Assembly (NCBI GenBank): GCA_034509425.1
Contig: JAVTVJ010000023.1
Span: 124,001-188,000, forward strand
Reading direction: 5' to 3'
Source: Eopsaltria australis
Lineage: Eukaryota > Chordata > Aves > Passeriformes > Petroicidae
Length of the DNA: 64,000 bases
In this document: positions 38,917-52,322 of the stretch, one piece after another
How positions within the stretch are numbered: the stretch's first letter is position 1
Layout of the letters: every line of letters starts with the position of its first letter
Notes under the pieces: model-generated
The model's input: the letters and a program-made list of their open reading frames with translations, nothing else
The model's database searches: none
What the model was told of the DNA's origin: nothing
Position numbers and translations under genes: made by a program

Positions 38917-41900
38917 AGGCTGGTTTTGGCCGAAGAAAGTGTTCCACCACTGAGACATCTAAGATTTAAACTCCACTGCTAATGGTGATTCAGTCCACAA
39001 CTAAAAACCACTGCTGTCAATGTTTGCAAGGGACTCTGTCACACACGATAAAAGTCTGTGCTTCAGGCTGCAAAAAGCCATCAGCGTTCAGGTGAACGGT
39101 GCTGAGACATCGTGCAAATGAAGCATTTGTAATCCCTTCACCCTGAAATCTTTGTTACATGCTTTTGTGTGGCTTTTATGGGCAAAGGGATTGATATTTT
39201 TATTATTTGGGGACTTTTAAAAGAAGAAAAGACAACTGATTCATTTCTCTAGAAAAAAATTGGAAATAAGATGATTTTCTGGTCAAAATGTAGCTCGGTC
39301 TGCATGTTGGACTAACAGTAGCTTTGTCACACAAACACTTCAGCTTAGGGTAGGTACAGTATGTACATTTTCTAAACGTCATGTCTCCACCTTCGCATTT
39401 TCCCCCCTCTGTTTCTAGCTGATTGATTCTAAACAGTGCATGATAATCTTTTTTTTCCATTACATTGATTTTTCAATTTGTATGCTTCATATACTTGCAT
39501 AGGAATAAATTGGTACTCTCGTATTATTAGTAAGTTAGAGTAGCAAGTAGGGAGGAAAAAAACACGAGGATAACTTTCATTTTTCTCTCAATCATCAGCA
39601 AATTAATGCAGCTGCTGATTTTGCCTTGCAGTATTTTCCTGAGCAGACTGAGCCTGGACTGTGCTAAAAAATGGGATTAAAGAACATTTTGCTTGCTTCA
39701 AATCCTGTATTTAAATTTTGCCAACTAACACAATAGTGACTGTATTTTATTTCAGGATGGCATATTGGCTGGTATCTCCTTTCAGTGTATTGTGTCCTTT
39801 TGCACAAAGCTGGTTCTATAATTATGGATATATATTTCATTTCTATGATATAACTGTACTGACTGCCTTATCAATTATTCATAAAAAATATGTTGGCCTA
39901 GGAAGCATGTCTTTTCCCCTCTGTAAATCTAATGATTGCTAGCAGTAGCTATGCCAGATCTCTCCTGTCCTTTCTCTTCTGTCTGCTCATTATTATTTAA
40001 TTGTTAGGGCTACAGCTTATGCTTTCCAGGGTGATAAAGAGTAGAGTCTACAGGAAAAGAAAAATCTTAGAACCAACTTACAGAAATCAAATCACTGACT
40101 GTCCAAAGACTGTCATTTAGATTTTGCTGTGAAGACATCTGCTTGTGTGCAGAAGTCACCAGGCAGCATCTATTTCTAGAAGCACACTGTCGAATTTTGC
40201 TGCTTTATTATTTAGTTATTAAATGGAGATAGAATGAACACCACTCTGTTATGAACTAAGTTAAAACAATATAAAAAATTGAAATCCTAGATTTTGTGAA
40301 AGCAAAAGCCTAGATTTCAGCATGTATTGTCTTTCAGCTGCTCACATAAGGCTTGCATGCATTACGAAAAAAAAATAGTGCAAGGTTTAGCCTGTTTGCT
40401 AAACTCACCACTTTTTGCCTTCTTTAACATCATCAGCAGCAATAAATATTCCAGAGGTCGATTTGTGTCCACCATCAGGTCTCTCCTTCCCAGTTGTGTT
40501 CCATATATAACCTTAGTTGCACACATGTAACCTTGATGGAGGCTAATGGAGTTGCACAGGTGTATCCAAGGCAAAAATACTTTTATTACTGATGATGATG
40601 CTTGAATAAGAAAAAATTCAGCTTGATGTCAAGTTGAATTTGCAAAACTGTCAGGTGAGAAAAATAAATATTCACCTGTAAACTGAGCAAATGTGTCTTT
40701 GCAAGACAATAAACTCAGGGCTATGGGGTGGAATTTCTAAAGACTTACTTTTTGTAGGATATTTGTAGTATAAAGACCTGTCCTTTCTGAAACCCCATGG
40801 AAGTCAAGGGCTCAAGTTGCAAGAGGCACTCAGCTTTTTGTGGGATCATGCCCTTAATAATACAGAATCATTATAGTTCATAGAGTTAGAATGTTTTACA
40901 GATACAATACATCTAGAATCCTCTATGATATTTGTTAGCAGCTCCTTTGAGACAGCACTTAAAGCTTTATGTGATTGATATTGCACTCCTTGTGTTATTA
41001 TAGAAATCAAAACAAGAAATGGCAGTTTTTCTTAAAGAATAAAAGAGATCTCTTTATATTAACTATAATAGAAAGCCCATTTCAATCAGTGCAAGCCAGG
41101 GTTAAAGCATAGTGTCATTCCAACCAAAGGCACCGTTGTGTCACCAGAAACGTCAATGAGAATATGATCTATTCATGAAGGTGCTATGTACATCTATAGA
41201 AACAAGCAGAAATAGAATCTCTCAGAGTATTTACTTCGGCTTATTATTTGCCACAGGCTGGTTATTATTAACCTCATATTCTGCCATTGATTCCACTGTG
41301 TGTTCAAGTTGGTATCTGATGGTAGAATAGCAAGTAGTGTCTCAAAAGAATAAGAGAGAAATGTTCAAAATCAAATAAGATCAATTATTTCCTTCTCAAA
41401 ATAAAACCAAAATACAGATAAAAAACATAATAGAACGGGAGTTATTGCTCATCTTGAGGAAGGCTATTTGATGAGAATTAGTCATAGCAGGGAAGAAAAT
41501 ATGTTGTTTTTATTGCACTGATAAAAGGATGATAACCAGGTTTGATTGTCCAAAGCAATTCTAGTTATTTACGAAACAAATTTGGTAATGAGAGTGCATT
41601 TTGAAACCCCCTTTAGTTTCTCAGAAAATGGCTAATCCTGTGCTGAGCATTCTGCTCCTCATCCAGAAAATTCTTCATTCCATGTGGTTTAGCTTTCAAA
41701 TATACGAGCCCTTTTGAGCTCCAAAAGGTTTAGCCTAGTCCTGAGCCTGAGCTCAGCAGCACACCAGGCACCTGTTTTGGAAAGAGGTTATCCCTGTCAG
41801 AAGCTGCACAGCACTCAGACCTTAGTCAGGACTTGATGTTCATCTCCCTCCCAACAGCAACTGACCATGGAGAACAATCTCAGCCATTTTCAGTGCAAAA

Positions 41901-42934
41901 TAATCTGAAAAGGGTCAGATGTATTAGCAACAGCAGGTGTGAAATATTCCTGATACCTGTTCCACATCGCTGTGCCCACAAAGGGAGGAAGGTGAGATTC
42001 AGGGGAAGAGTGGGGATCCATACAGGACTACTGCAGTATAGGGCTGCAGGAGAACATGGATGATAAACAGCATCTGGATTGGGGCACTGTCCCCTAAAGG
42101 CCATCTGACATATTTTGAGTGCACTGCCAACCACATTGACTCCAGCCTGCTTGACTTCACTTCTCATGGAATCAGTCATCTCAAAACAAGGGCTTAATTT
42201 ATAGTACAGACAAGAACCTTGAAGGCTTCCTGAAGGATCTTTTTCTCCTAATTCAGGTTCCTGTGTGCAGGCAGGGCCCCTGGACCAATGAGAGGTGCTT
42301 ATCTCTCATGTTAGTTCCAAGGCTGGCATCCAGTGCGGGTTGAATCTAACCTCACCTTCTCAACTGTTACTACAGTCTGCAGAGAGGGAGACAGACCTGT
42401 CCAAGAGGCAAGTCCTCTCCCCACAAAATACATGTCTAAGAGATGAGGTGAAGGAGGAGGCCATCCCCCTTTACAAGAGAGGGTGATTTGCATAGACAGT
42501 GAACTTATGATGGGTGTTCCATTGCTTCCCTCAGGAGTCCAGCCTCAGCTTGTCTAGACTTCTCTGCAGTTGGGAGGAAAGATGGGAATGTCTGTAGGAC
42601 AGTACATCCCATCTTATGATAAATAGCATGAATTGCCTTCTGGAAGTACTTGTTTTTCATGACCCAGAGAGAAAGACCAGTCACCCAGCCTGAGTCATAG
42701 TTGACTAAAAGAACATGAATGATTTGTTATGGAAGCTAGTGTTTATCTTAATGGCACATATTTATGCTTACATGTGTACACCGAAAAAAAGGGACAGATC
42801 CAGATCCATCAAAAAATGCATCTCTAAAATGTGCCTCTTGCATAGCTCAGATTTTCTTATTTAAAACATTCTTGGTTTGGGGAATGAAAGAAATGAGCTC
42901 TCTTGTTGTATCTGCCCTAGAAGAAATGGTGGAA

Positions 42935-42969
42935 GGTGGGTGTGGGTGTGGGTGTGGGTGTGTGTGTGT
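42935..42969 (+). repeat. (GGGTGT)n / (GT)n repeat with G-quadruplex motif
   Basis: Four G3 runs (42938-42940, 42944-42946, 42950-42952, 42956-42958) are separated by TGT, followed by a short GT run. This satisfies the G3N1-7 quadruplex pattern. The array sits within the KLHL29 intron on the sense strand. It makes a Gly-Cys repeat in one frame and a His-Pro/Thr repeat on the other strand, both meaningless. Confidence 0.93.
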
Positions 42970-44248
42970 TCCGGGAGGAAGGAACGGATGGAAAATCCCA
43001 CAAAGAGCCATCTTTTTTATTTCCAGCTGTATTTGGGATAGACAAATGCAGCTGCTGAATAAATGGAATTTCTGGTATTTCCGTAACAAAGAAATGTTTC
43101 ACCGGAACATTTTAATTTGCTGCTTTCTTCTTCTTAACTCAGAGTACTGGAATCTCTACCAAATATGACTTTATTAAAAGGAGGCACTTGACATAAAAGC
43201 CTCTTCTTGGACAAAACCTTGCTTTTATAAGCAAGCTTTTACAAAACTTCTCTCTGGTCAGTTGCTAAAGATACACGGATCTTGTCCTACAAACTTTATC
43301 TTTTCAAGATTAGATTTTAATGATGCTTTCTAATCTTTAAGTCATCTTGAGTGCCTGATTCCACTGGCACAGAGCAGTAAGTCACATGTACAAAGAGATT
43401 CTGTCACAAGAAGCAGTATTTTGGATGCATTGTAATCTGGCCATGCTATGTTCATCCTTCTTTTCCTACAAAGCAGACCCAATGACTTCATGGCCAAATT
43501 GCTTTTCCACGATACCTTGCCTTTTATTCAAGTCTTCAGATTTTTGATTTTTTTTTCCTAAAGTACTCTCTGAGGGCTTGAAGGCAGGGCAGGAGAAGTA
43601 AAGCATTTAGGGTGAGAAGACCAAATTCCTCCTGTTTTACACCTACACAGAAGACAAGGATGTCATTCTGCATTTTACACCATTGCGTGGAAAGGGAGCA
43701 TTTGGATGCACAACAGAGAAACCTGCCACTATCCATCTGAAACAGCCTGACAAAACTGCAAAAGCGTTTAGGTGTCTGGAAAACAGACTGTCTGGTTTGT
43801 GTTTATGTTCTAAAAAGCCCAAAATGAGAAACAGCAGATGAAAGAAAAATCTACTCTTAGTGACCCCTTCATGTTTTCCTGCTTATTAAGGATCTTGCTT
43901 TTAACTCTGGGAGAGGAGCAAGCAGCATTTCCACATCTGCATACTTCAGCTCCATTGTAGAACAGAATGAATGTGGAAACAAACTATAACATGTAGTTGA
44001 AAACACAGAATAGGGAGTTAAAGATACGATGTTTGTTTCAGGTGCAAGGAGAGGTACATTGTGCCTAGAGAGAGAGCGCCAGGGATTTCTGTTAAACCAT
44101 TTAAACCATGAGAATGGGAGGTCGCATGGGAGTGTAAAATACCCGTCACCCTTTACTGCCAGGGGACAGGTATAAATTGTACTGTGGACAAGGTTTTTCT
44201 CTTAAATGAGGCAGTGATAATTGCTGTGTGTTGGGCACAAGATCTTGG

Positions 44249-44340
44249 CGTGGGACACAGCTCCCTGCTCTCGGTGGCCTATTTCCGTGAGCGCTGTGCT
44301 CGCTCTGCCTGCCCAGGCAGCCCCCCGCCCCTCGGAGCTC
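44249..44340. other. Small CpG/GC-rich cluster
   Basis: Seven CpGs occur in 86 bp (44249-44334), with a C-rich run (CCCCCCGCCCC) near 44321. It is too short for a formal CpG island. Overlapping frames on both strands are produced by the GC content and show no protein family. Confidence 0.45.
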
Positions 44341-46189
44341 CCTGCTGGGCTTCAAATTTCACAGCTGCCAGACCTTGGAAAACGTGTTTTCATCAAGCAA
44401 AAATGTATGGTCTTCTACATAAATGAATGGCAGCTAACAAATATTCAGTGGTGTTCTGCACTGCCACAAAACCCATCGCAGGTGTCACAGCCCGGCTGTT
44501 TCCAGCCCCGCAAGCGTGGCTGTGGATTAGGAGGGTGAGTGGCTTGGGCTGGATGCCACTCTGCAAGGAGGGGCAGAGCAATGTGCCCTGCTCTGAAGAG
44601 AAACCCTTGCAAGGAGGACAGAAAGGCTCCTTTTCAAGCCTCAAGGTGCAGCACAGGAAATAAGCTTCTACCCTGTAATGGCAGCAGTTCACAGAGGCAC
44701 CTGAACTGAACCTCTCACTCCTCTCCCTCATTGATAGCATCTCTGTTTACTGTAGCTGGGGCTTCTCTCTCCCATAATTTCTAGACTCAGCCACAAATTC
44801 TGCAAATCTTACCAAAGGAATGACAGACTAATCACCTCTCTTGCTCCAGCTGTACCCATCCACAAGCCATGCAGCTGTCGTGCAACATCTCGTAAGATGC
44901 TGGTGCAGGTGACCTACCTGTCTTTACATCTCACAGCCCTGCCTAGGCTTAACTCTGGTAAAATTCAGGGGTGAAAGGGAACAGTTTTCTAACAAGGTGC
45001 AGTTCAAGATAAATGAATCAAAGACAACAGAAAAAAAGACTTCCATGGCATAGAAACAGGAACCATATTCTTGAAAACTGTCATTTTTGGGGCAATTCCA
45101 AAAGCCAGTCTTGCCCTAAATCAAGGGTAATCAAATCTCCTACTCCCAGCTTGCTTGTAGGTAGCTCCAGGGATGAGTAGTTCACCTGTTTCATTTATGC
45201 CATCCAGAATTAGCCACTGCTGGATTGGTATAATGAATTTGAATTAATATGACCAGGTTGTGATCATATCTGATCACGGTGCTCTCTTTTTGCTTGCACA
45301 GTGCTGGGCTTCAGTGTCTGAAATACTCAGAACAGTTCTGCAGGATGGATGGGCAGGGACTGATGGGGTGAGAAGAGCACGTGCCCTTTCCTGCCTATAC
45401 TGTGGCGATAGGTGAAGTGCTGTTGTGTCTTTCATTGATGTCCCTGGATCTATAAATTCTGTAGAAAAGCTCAGCAACACCCTGTAGCTGAAGGAGAAAG
45501 AACCAGCGCCTGACAGAATTAATTCTAATTACTGAAATGCTGATTGGGATCTTTGGGCATTGCCATAATCATAGTAGTAATAAATAATAATCGTGGTTAT
45601 CATTATTTTATTATTGTTTTCCCTCTAGACATTGCAATGATGAGAAAGAGTCTTGGATAGACTACCCAGATAATTACTTGTATAAATTTCACCACATTCC
45701 TAAAAAATAGATTTATTAGCTGCATGCCAGCTCTGTGCTAAGCTGGTTTTTGATGGTGTAATAAATACCATTAAAAGAAATCAGATAGGAGTTGGGTGTT
45801 TGAGCTTTAAGTTTGATGAGAATAAAATTTTTATTCCGTCAACTACTTTTAATTTTTCTTACTATATAATCCCCAGAACCTTCTTGCATCTTTTATTTAC
45901 CTTTAACAAATAGTAGCTCTCACTCAGGTTGTTTTGCCACTGAATTAGGCTGCCAGAGATACATGCAAACAGGTTAGATCCCACACTATTAATAAGTTGG
46001 CCCAGTTTTTTTTGCTTCTTCACTAGTACCTTGCAAGTTACAGTTTATTCTCAGTCCCTAGCAAAAGTCTAGGTCATGAAATACTGTTTTTCCAAGGGCA
46101 CTTGCTATTCACTTCTTCATTCACTTGCCAGTCGTTCAAGCCAGCATCTTCAAACTCCTCATCTTCTTTCTTAAATCTCAGCAGGGAGC

Positions 46190-46530
46190 CAGATTTGTGC
46201 CTCTGACTGTGATCTCCGACACTGTAGCGTTGCAGGCTGCCACTGATCCTGCCTTTAGAAATGGTCCTGGCCGAGCATTTAGATTGTGTTCCATCAGTGA
46301 ATGGCATTAAGGGTGTACAGGAAACGTGGCTCTTTTGTTTGCTTTATTTTATTCTGGCCGTGTTGTCCGTGAACAAAAGCGTTTGCTCTTAATCCCGTTG
46401 TTCGTCTTGGTTTGTAATGATCATTTCTGTGATGGTGAATTAGCAGGAGCTGCTGGTGCGTGCCCGAGCTCACAGCCATTAATTTTCCTGATTTTCTTCT
46501 GATAGAGCAGGTGCAAGCCAGCAGCATTTG
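46190..46530. promoter_or_regulatory. Conserved-looking non-coding block with SOX/forkhead-type words
   Basis: A unique-sequence stretch with preserved CpGs contains GAACAAAAG (SOX-type), TGTTTGC-like forkhead words, TAATGATCATT and GGTGAATTAGC. No long meaningful open frame is present. Its texture suggests a conserved enhancer, but conservation cannot be measured here. Confidence 0.25.
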
Positions 46531-49500
46531 ACCCTAATAAGTTACACTAGTCTTGCCAGATTTTGTTTGCCTGGAACAAGGAACATTATTTGTATCAACA
46601 TCCTGATAAAAAGTGAGCAAATGGATTTGTTGGTCAGGTAAATTTTCCTCATGAATTTGCAAGCCTGTGTTTAAACAATGTAATTTATTTAATCTTGTGA
46701 TTTTACTAGTTCTTTATTGTAATCATACAATAGGACTGTTACAGTACACGTTTTCTTCTCTCATGAGACAGATGGATAGTGACTGAGACTCAAAGATAAT
46801 GTTTATCTACAAGATAGAATAACGAAGGCAGAGATTTGCAAGTTAATACATTTTGAGCTGATAATTCCAAAGGAGAAGTGATGCTGGGGTGTAATTTTTT
46901 TTTCTAAATCCTGCTTAATAAAACATTCAGTGCCTTATGACATATGTATTGCAATGATGTTGCTCTATAAATGTCCCTTCCTGTCATCATTTACGTGATT
47001 GATTACCTTGCAGCTGCATAAACTTGTATAACTCAGTAAATAACCTATTACCTCAGTATGCACGTTTCTTGGTGCATGTCATGGAAATATATGTTGTATG
47101 TTTGGGCATCTATGCTTTTATATCTCATGAACCCATAATTATGATAAATCAAGATATTCAGTACAAAATACGACTTTCCATGTAGAGTGCTGAGTCTGAC
47201 CTGTACATAGCTGAAGGTTGTCTATAATTTAACAAAGTTGCCTTTTTGCTTCTCCCAAGATATGTAGACATAGGTTTTGAACCATTAATGGCTCTGGAGA
47301 CAATAAAAAATCAAATAGTGGACAGTTAAGATGGAGCATCATTGCCTTCTTTGCCTGGAGTTTTCATACTTTAAGGATTAAAGTAAAAAGTTAAAGTTCC
47401 ACAATAAACAAGATGTTCAGTCTAAATTGTGTCGACTTCAACAGCAGTTTCTAATGAGCACACAGCTAACAGACTCTTAAGCCTCATGAGAAGCTGTCTA
47501 CCCCAGTCTGGAGTCCTTTCTTTGGTAATCAAAATAATTTGACAGAGATAAAAAGAATAGCTTTTCTTCAGTTAAGTGCTTCATCTTACATAAAAATCTT
47601 GGATTTCCTGTTTTTTGGAGTCCTAAATACTGTCCAGGGAACAAAGCAATTTAATTTGATTTTTTTTTATTGTGCTGTCTATCTTGGTAGAAAATATGTT
47701 GCTCTCTTATAGTGGGAACACAATTACTTCAGGGTAAACATTTATATTTTTAATTACGAAAATAAGCCAGCAAGATCAGCATGTTGAGCTGATAGGGCAA
47801 ATCCTGGGATGGAGAGGCCAAAAGGCAGCTGGGCGATGGGACAGGCCATTGCTTTGGTCCATGCAGGGAGGGACCAGCCCCAAAAGATGGGCTTCAGTTT
47901 CCTCAGTCCAGGGTGGAGCTGGAGCTCCTGCCTGCTGCCAGCAGTCCTGCAGCCTGCCGTCAGCTCAGACATGTGCTTTTACTGGATGAGATTCAGAGCC
48001 CTGAGTTGTATGAGACCCTGAGCCATAGATAGCCAAAGACAACAATTTTTTTTATTACACTGCCAGAACAAGTGTGTTTTTCTATTTCTTAAAGATAGAT
48101 TCTGAGTGAAATATGAATAAGATTGAGGTTATATTATGGAGTTAGCTCTTTCCTGCTGTCTCCTGCTGGGAGAAGCAGGTAGTGGTGGCAGGCTCACAGA
48201 TGGACCTTGGAAAGGCAAAAGGAAAAAGATATACACCAAGTCCCACTTGTCCAGAGAAAGATCACAAATAACAATTCTAAGTGTGTCTTTATTTTAAAAG
48301 ATAATAATTTATTTCAGTGCCCTTTTGGAGCACAAAGCTTAAATATACGTCATACCCTCTGAGTCTACGGCACGGTGAGTCATATGGCATCGAGTGTAAA
48401 TAGGTGTCACAAACTCTGTCAGTCCTCCTGTTCCCAACCAGGCAGCCTGGGCGGAAGCTGAACCAACTGTTCCTAGGCAGTAATGTACATTTACATAAAA
48501 TGTTTCACATTTTTCATGTTTATTCCGTGCAGATGGCTCCATTTTGAACATCCAGAATTTGTTTTGACTTTGTGACTGTAGCTTGTAAACAGAGCGTTGG
48601 CTGGCATCTGCACCGGGTATAGGTAGCTTTTTGTATTTGATCTAAAATTGAGGGAAGCTGTAGCCAAACCATTAGTCAGTCAAAATAATGTTGCAAGCCA
48701 GTTAAAGGCAGCATATCCAAACCATGAGGGAAGGCTGAATGAGAGGCGGTAGCGCTGTCCATAAATTGACAAATTGATGTGCTTGCGGTGTTTCACTTAC
48801 ACAGCTACTTTAGCCAGACTCTAAATGTGGCTTTGCAAATCGAGGCATCTCACTATTAAATGTTTTGAACAGAATCACACAGACATTCTGTTATGGGAAC
48901 GTGTTGATACAAATAATGCAGGAAAAATGCATAGATACACATCTATTTATAGCTCAAAATGCAGAAAACTTAAGTTGCATCACTATTAAGCATGAAAGCA
49001 CTGCGGCTGATTCTTGTCTGTGTGTGTTACATGTTTGGAAATGATTTTCAAGGACAAATGAATACCAAAAAATGTAAATTTCTGTACTGTTTCTTTTGTC
49101 AGTTCCACTACTAGATCTTGCAGATGAGGTATTAGGTTTATTTTTCTTTCTATCAAGTATTTAAACATTTTTGCTCTTTCCTATATATTAGTTAACGGGA
49201 AGGGACACTGATTCTGATTTCTTATTTGAGAGTGTAATCAAGCCATCTTTTGCTTTAAAGGATTCCCTGTGCCTTTGTCTTCCCTAGTTGAAGCAATTAA
49301 GTTGAAGGATAAGTAGCCAGACTAAGTTCAAAGGCATTTGCTTGATTTTGTTAGACTTAATTATTCCAGACAATGCAGAATATTTTTCAGTAACTCCCCC
49401 CTTACCCATTCAGTGTATCTGTGCTTCCTGCTTATCTGCAGGTTCAGTTCTGCTTGCACATTGCTCAGGTCTATCACCTTGCTGGAGAAATACATGATTT

Positions 49501-50853
49501 GTAAATCTGAAAGAATTCCCCAACAGCTACCATAAAATTAAGCTGTTAAAGAGCTCTTGGAGCTTGTTTAAATGTAGACCTAAACAAATCTCTTTGCTGT
49601 TTAGCTCAAGATAAATCTTTTTAAAAGTCCTGTTCTAAATCACTTCCCAATTTTAATGAGTTTATATATCAGCCTTTGCCAGATTTTTACTGTAGCTTTT
49701 CTCCAAGATTGTAGCCATGATAAAGTAAGGACTAAAATTGTTTATTATATATTATTCTTCAGAAGCAAAACTTTTTCCCCCAGAGGCTGTTGGGAGAGCT
49801 ATTGATTTTCTGCCACAATGTGAAATGTGTGACCTTTATAATATGAGCAATGATTACAAGGCCAATAAAATGACATCATTCTGTTTAAACTTTAGAGTTG
49901 CCGGGCAAATAGCAGAATGTGCCACTTTTAATGATGTCCATGGACGATAAAGGTACATTGGCTGGCTTCAAGTGAGACTGGAACATGAAGGAGGCAGGCT
50001 CTCAATTCCCAAAACACCTTATGTTTGTGCCAGGAGTTGGGGAACAGGAGTGTATATACCGGGTAGAACTGTGACTTTTCCCAGCTCTTAAGGCAGGAAG
50101 TCAAGGCTTTTCTGATTGCAGACTTCTCTAAATGTTTGCATTTACTGATGTCACTGACAAACCTCCGCCTGTTGTGACACAGGATGAGCTATTTGGGGAA
50201 CAGCTCTATATATTGCTACAGATTTTCCCAAATCTACTGCATATGCATTTACAGCAAGAAATTCTATTCTTGTAATACAGCTTTAGCCACTTCATTGCAG
50301 TTCCTCTAGAGGAGCCAAGAGAAGACTGTCCCAAATAGATGAATTATAACTCCACAGGGCACATGATAATTTAATATGTGTGAAAACAAGGAACACAGAA
50401 ACCTTTAGTCAGGCTTTGAGGGGGATGCTACAACCTGATTCACTGAAATAATTTTGTAAAGAAGTCTATGGAATTTCCCTTTTCAGTCACATCAGTATGT
50501 TTCCCCACATTATGTTCTCTTCCTTCAGACACTTATTTTTGATCCATTAGGACCTGCTTCAGCCAATTCCCTGCCCATTCTCCAGCCTATACCAAGCCAG
50601 ATTCTTGGTGTGGAAACCAGGGTAACTGTGATTTCCCTGTGCAGGCTGAATCCAGCCTGTGCTCAGTATTTGATCCATCCAAACGTGAAGCCAAAGGGCT
50701 CACCGCTTAGAAAGAACAAGCAAAACAGCACAACATGTTCAAGGCATTGCAGAGGCAGGAATAGGGATAATTTTCTTTCCCATTTCTGGCTCATTGTGTA
50801 ATATCAATAATCTCTGTAGCTTTGTATTATACTTGCCGTAAGTGGCTCTAGTG

Positions 50854-50894
50854 ATTGATTAAACACCTTAGCTTTTCTTTGGCATTTAATCAAT
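50854..50894. promoter_or_regulatory. Perfect 10-bp inverted pair of PBX/HOX-like sites
   Basis: ATTGATTAAA (50854-50863) and its exact reverse complement TTTAATCAAT (50885-50894) are separated by 21 bp, so their centres are about three helical turns apart. The first arm is preceded by TG, giving TGATTGATTAAA, close to the PBX-HOX composite TGATTGAT/TGATTAAT. The block around it (50.82-50.96 kb) has further TAATTA-like words. Confidence 0.4.
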
Positions 50895-51737
50895 TGCAGC
50901 AGCAGTTTATTGCTCGGTGTATTACAAAGTAAAAGAGATTATTACTTAATTATTGTGAAAAATAGCAGCTTGCAGTTGTTGCTAGCACGGGTATGTGTCT
51001 GCACTGGCATTGGTGTCACATCATCCTTTCCTCTGTGCCTCCTGATCTCCACGCTGGGTGCGATTGTGCGATTCCCAGCGGATCACGCATGGTCCTTCCT
51101 GCAGCCGTTGCCAGCACAGTGCAATTACTGGGACTAAATAAATAATTGCTTATGGTAGGGCTTCCCACAGTGCAAAGAGCCCCACTCTGTCGCTTGCTGG
51201 GTACCTCCAAACCTCCCTGAAATTTTAGGTGGTGTGTTTATTAACCAGCCCACGTGAAAATGAGCTCACTGTCAGGTACAAACTACTTCTGAGAGCAGTT
51301 CAGCAAGAATTGCATTGGTACCAAGAAATACTTTGACAGCCCAGAGTGCAGCACCAGATGTATGTACAACTGGAGATAAATCAGATATGGGGCGTATTAT
51401 TGGGGTGTTGAGTGTGAGAAAGGAAACAGCCCAACATTTTGTGACATCCTCTTGAGGATCTAGGAGATAGCAACTCTTCTGTTTTGTCACTGGAGGTTTT
51501 CTGCCTCGGATGCAGAATTGAATCCATATGCAAGAGTTCAGAAAGAATACTTTGGTGTGATAAAGCATAAAGATTCAGGGCAGCATACAGCTGTGTGTTT
51601 GTAGGGGTACAACAGGTGTCATGATATATAACTTCTTAGCATCTGCTTGTGGAAGAGGGTCTAACCCACCTGTGTTGTCATGCCAAGGGACAGTTCAATA
51701 TTTAGAATTTTAAAAACAAGATTTAATTCCTTGGTTT

Positions 51738-51835
51738 GCTCCTGACTCTCTGTGATCATAGGCAAGTGATTTTGTCCTCTTGTGCCTCAGGTTCCTCCTG
51801 TTAATGGGAGTAACCATTGTTCACTACCTTAGAGA
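51738..51835 (+). mobile_element. MIR-like SINE fragment, ancient
   Basis: This is the clearest of the three MIR-like fragments. Along the + strand it reads CTGTGATCATAGGCAAGTGA, then TGTGCCTCAGGTTCCTCCTG, then TTAATGGGAGTAACCATTGT, then TCACTACCTTAG. These correspond in order to the MIR core words for the CTTGGGCAAGT, TGCCTCAGTTTCCTC, TGTAAAATGGGGATAATA and CTACCTCATAG segments. It lies 1.7 kb before the second BTB exon. Confidence 0.72.
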
Positions 51836-52196
51836 AGACTACAAAATTAGGCACTGCTAGCTGCCCCTCCATTGAAAATGAAACCTCTTTAAAGCTTTGA
51901 TCCTGCAGAGATTCACATGAATTAAAACTGTGCCCTTGACTTGGCTAGGGCTGGTCAATGGAAGACCAGTGACAAATTGCACATCCACTGCAAATTTTAA
52001 GCACTTCCCCAAATGACTTCAGCTGTTGTTGGGGTGGGTGGCTGGGGTGTTGTGCGGGAAGAAAACTGAATCTCGTATGTTGTTTATTTTTCCTCTGTGA
52101 TGGTAGTAGAGGCCTGACCATCGCCTTTCTAGGCAGCTGTGTGAACCCAAGAGGTTGGTAGTGCTCATGGTAGCTTTTGCTCATGCTTCAAGCTGG

Positions 52197-52322
52197 CGTT
52201 GCCTGTGGATAGTGATGCTTTGGCCAGTCCGTATCTGTCGCGCTGCATCGTGTGCCGGTTTTGTGTCACTCGCGCGATGGCTTTTGCAAGTACTCGAGCA
52301 GAACTGGAGCGAGCAGACGTTG
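52197..52322. other. Dense CpG cluster 1.2 kb before the second BTB exon
   Basis: Twelve CpGs lie within 123 bp (52197-52319), including CGCG and CGCGCG words, in DNA that is otherwise CpG-poor. There is no TATA box and no repeat family that I recognise. The minus strand carries a 61-codon frame (52165-52350), rich in Ser, Ala and Arg, without a known motif. Confidence 0.5.

Noticed and set aside
42764..43168. 134-codon frame crossing the GT repeat
   Set aside because: Its middle is a Gly-Cys repeat created by the microsatellite. There is no family resemblance.
43218..43235. 7-bp perfect hairpin CTTGCTT/AAGCAAG considered as a terminator or small RNA
   Set aside because: It is too short, has a 4-nt AT loop and lacks any context. 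Intrinsic terminators do not apply to this type of genome.
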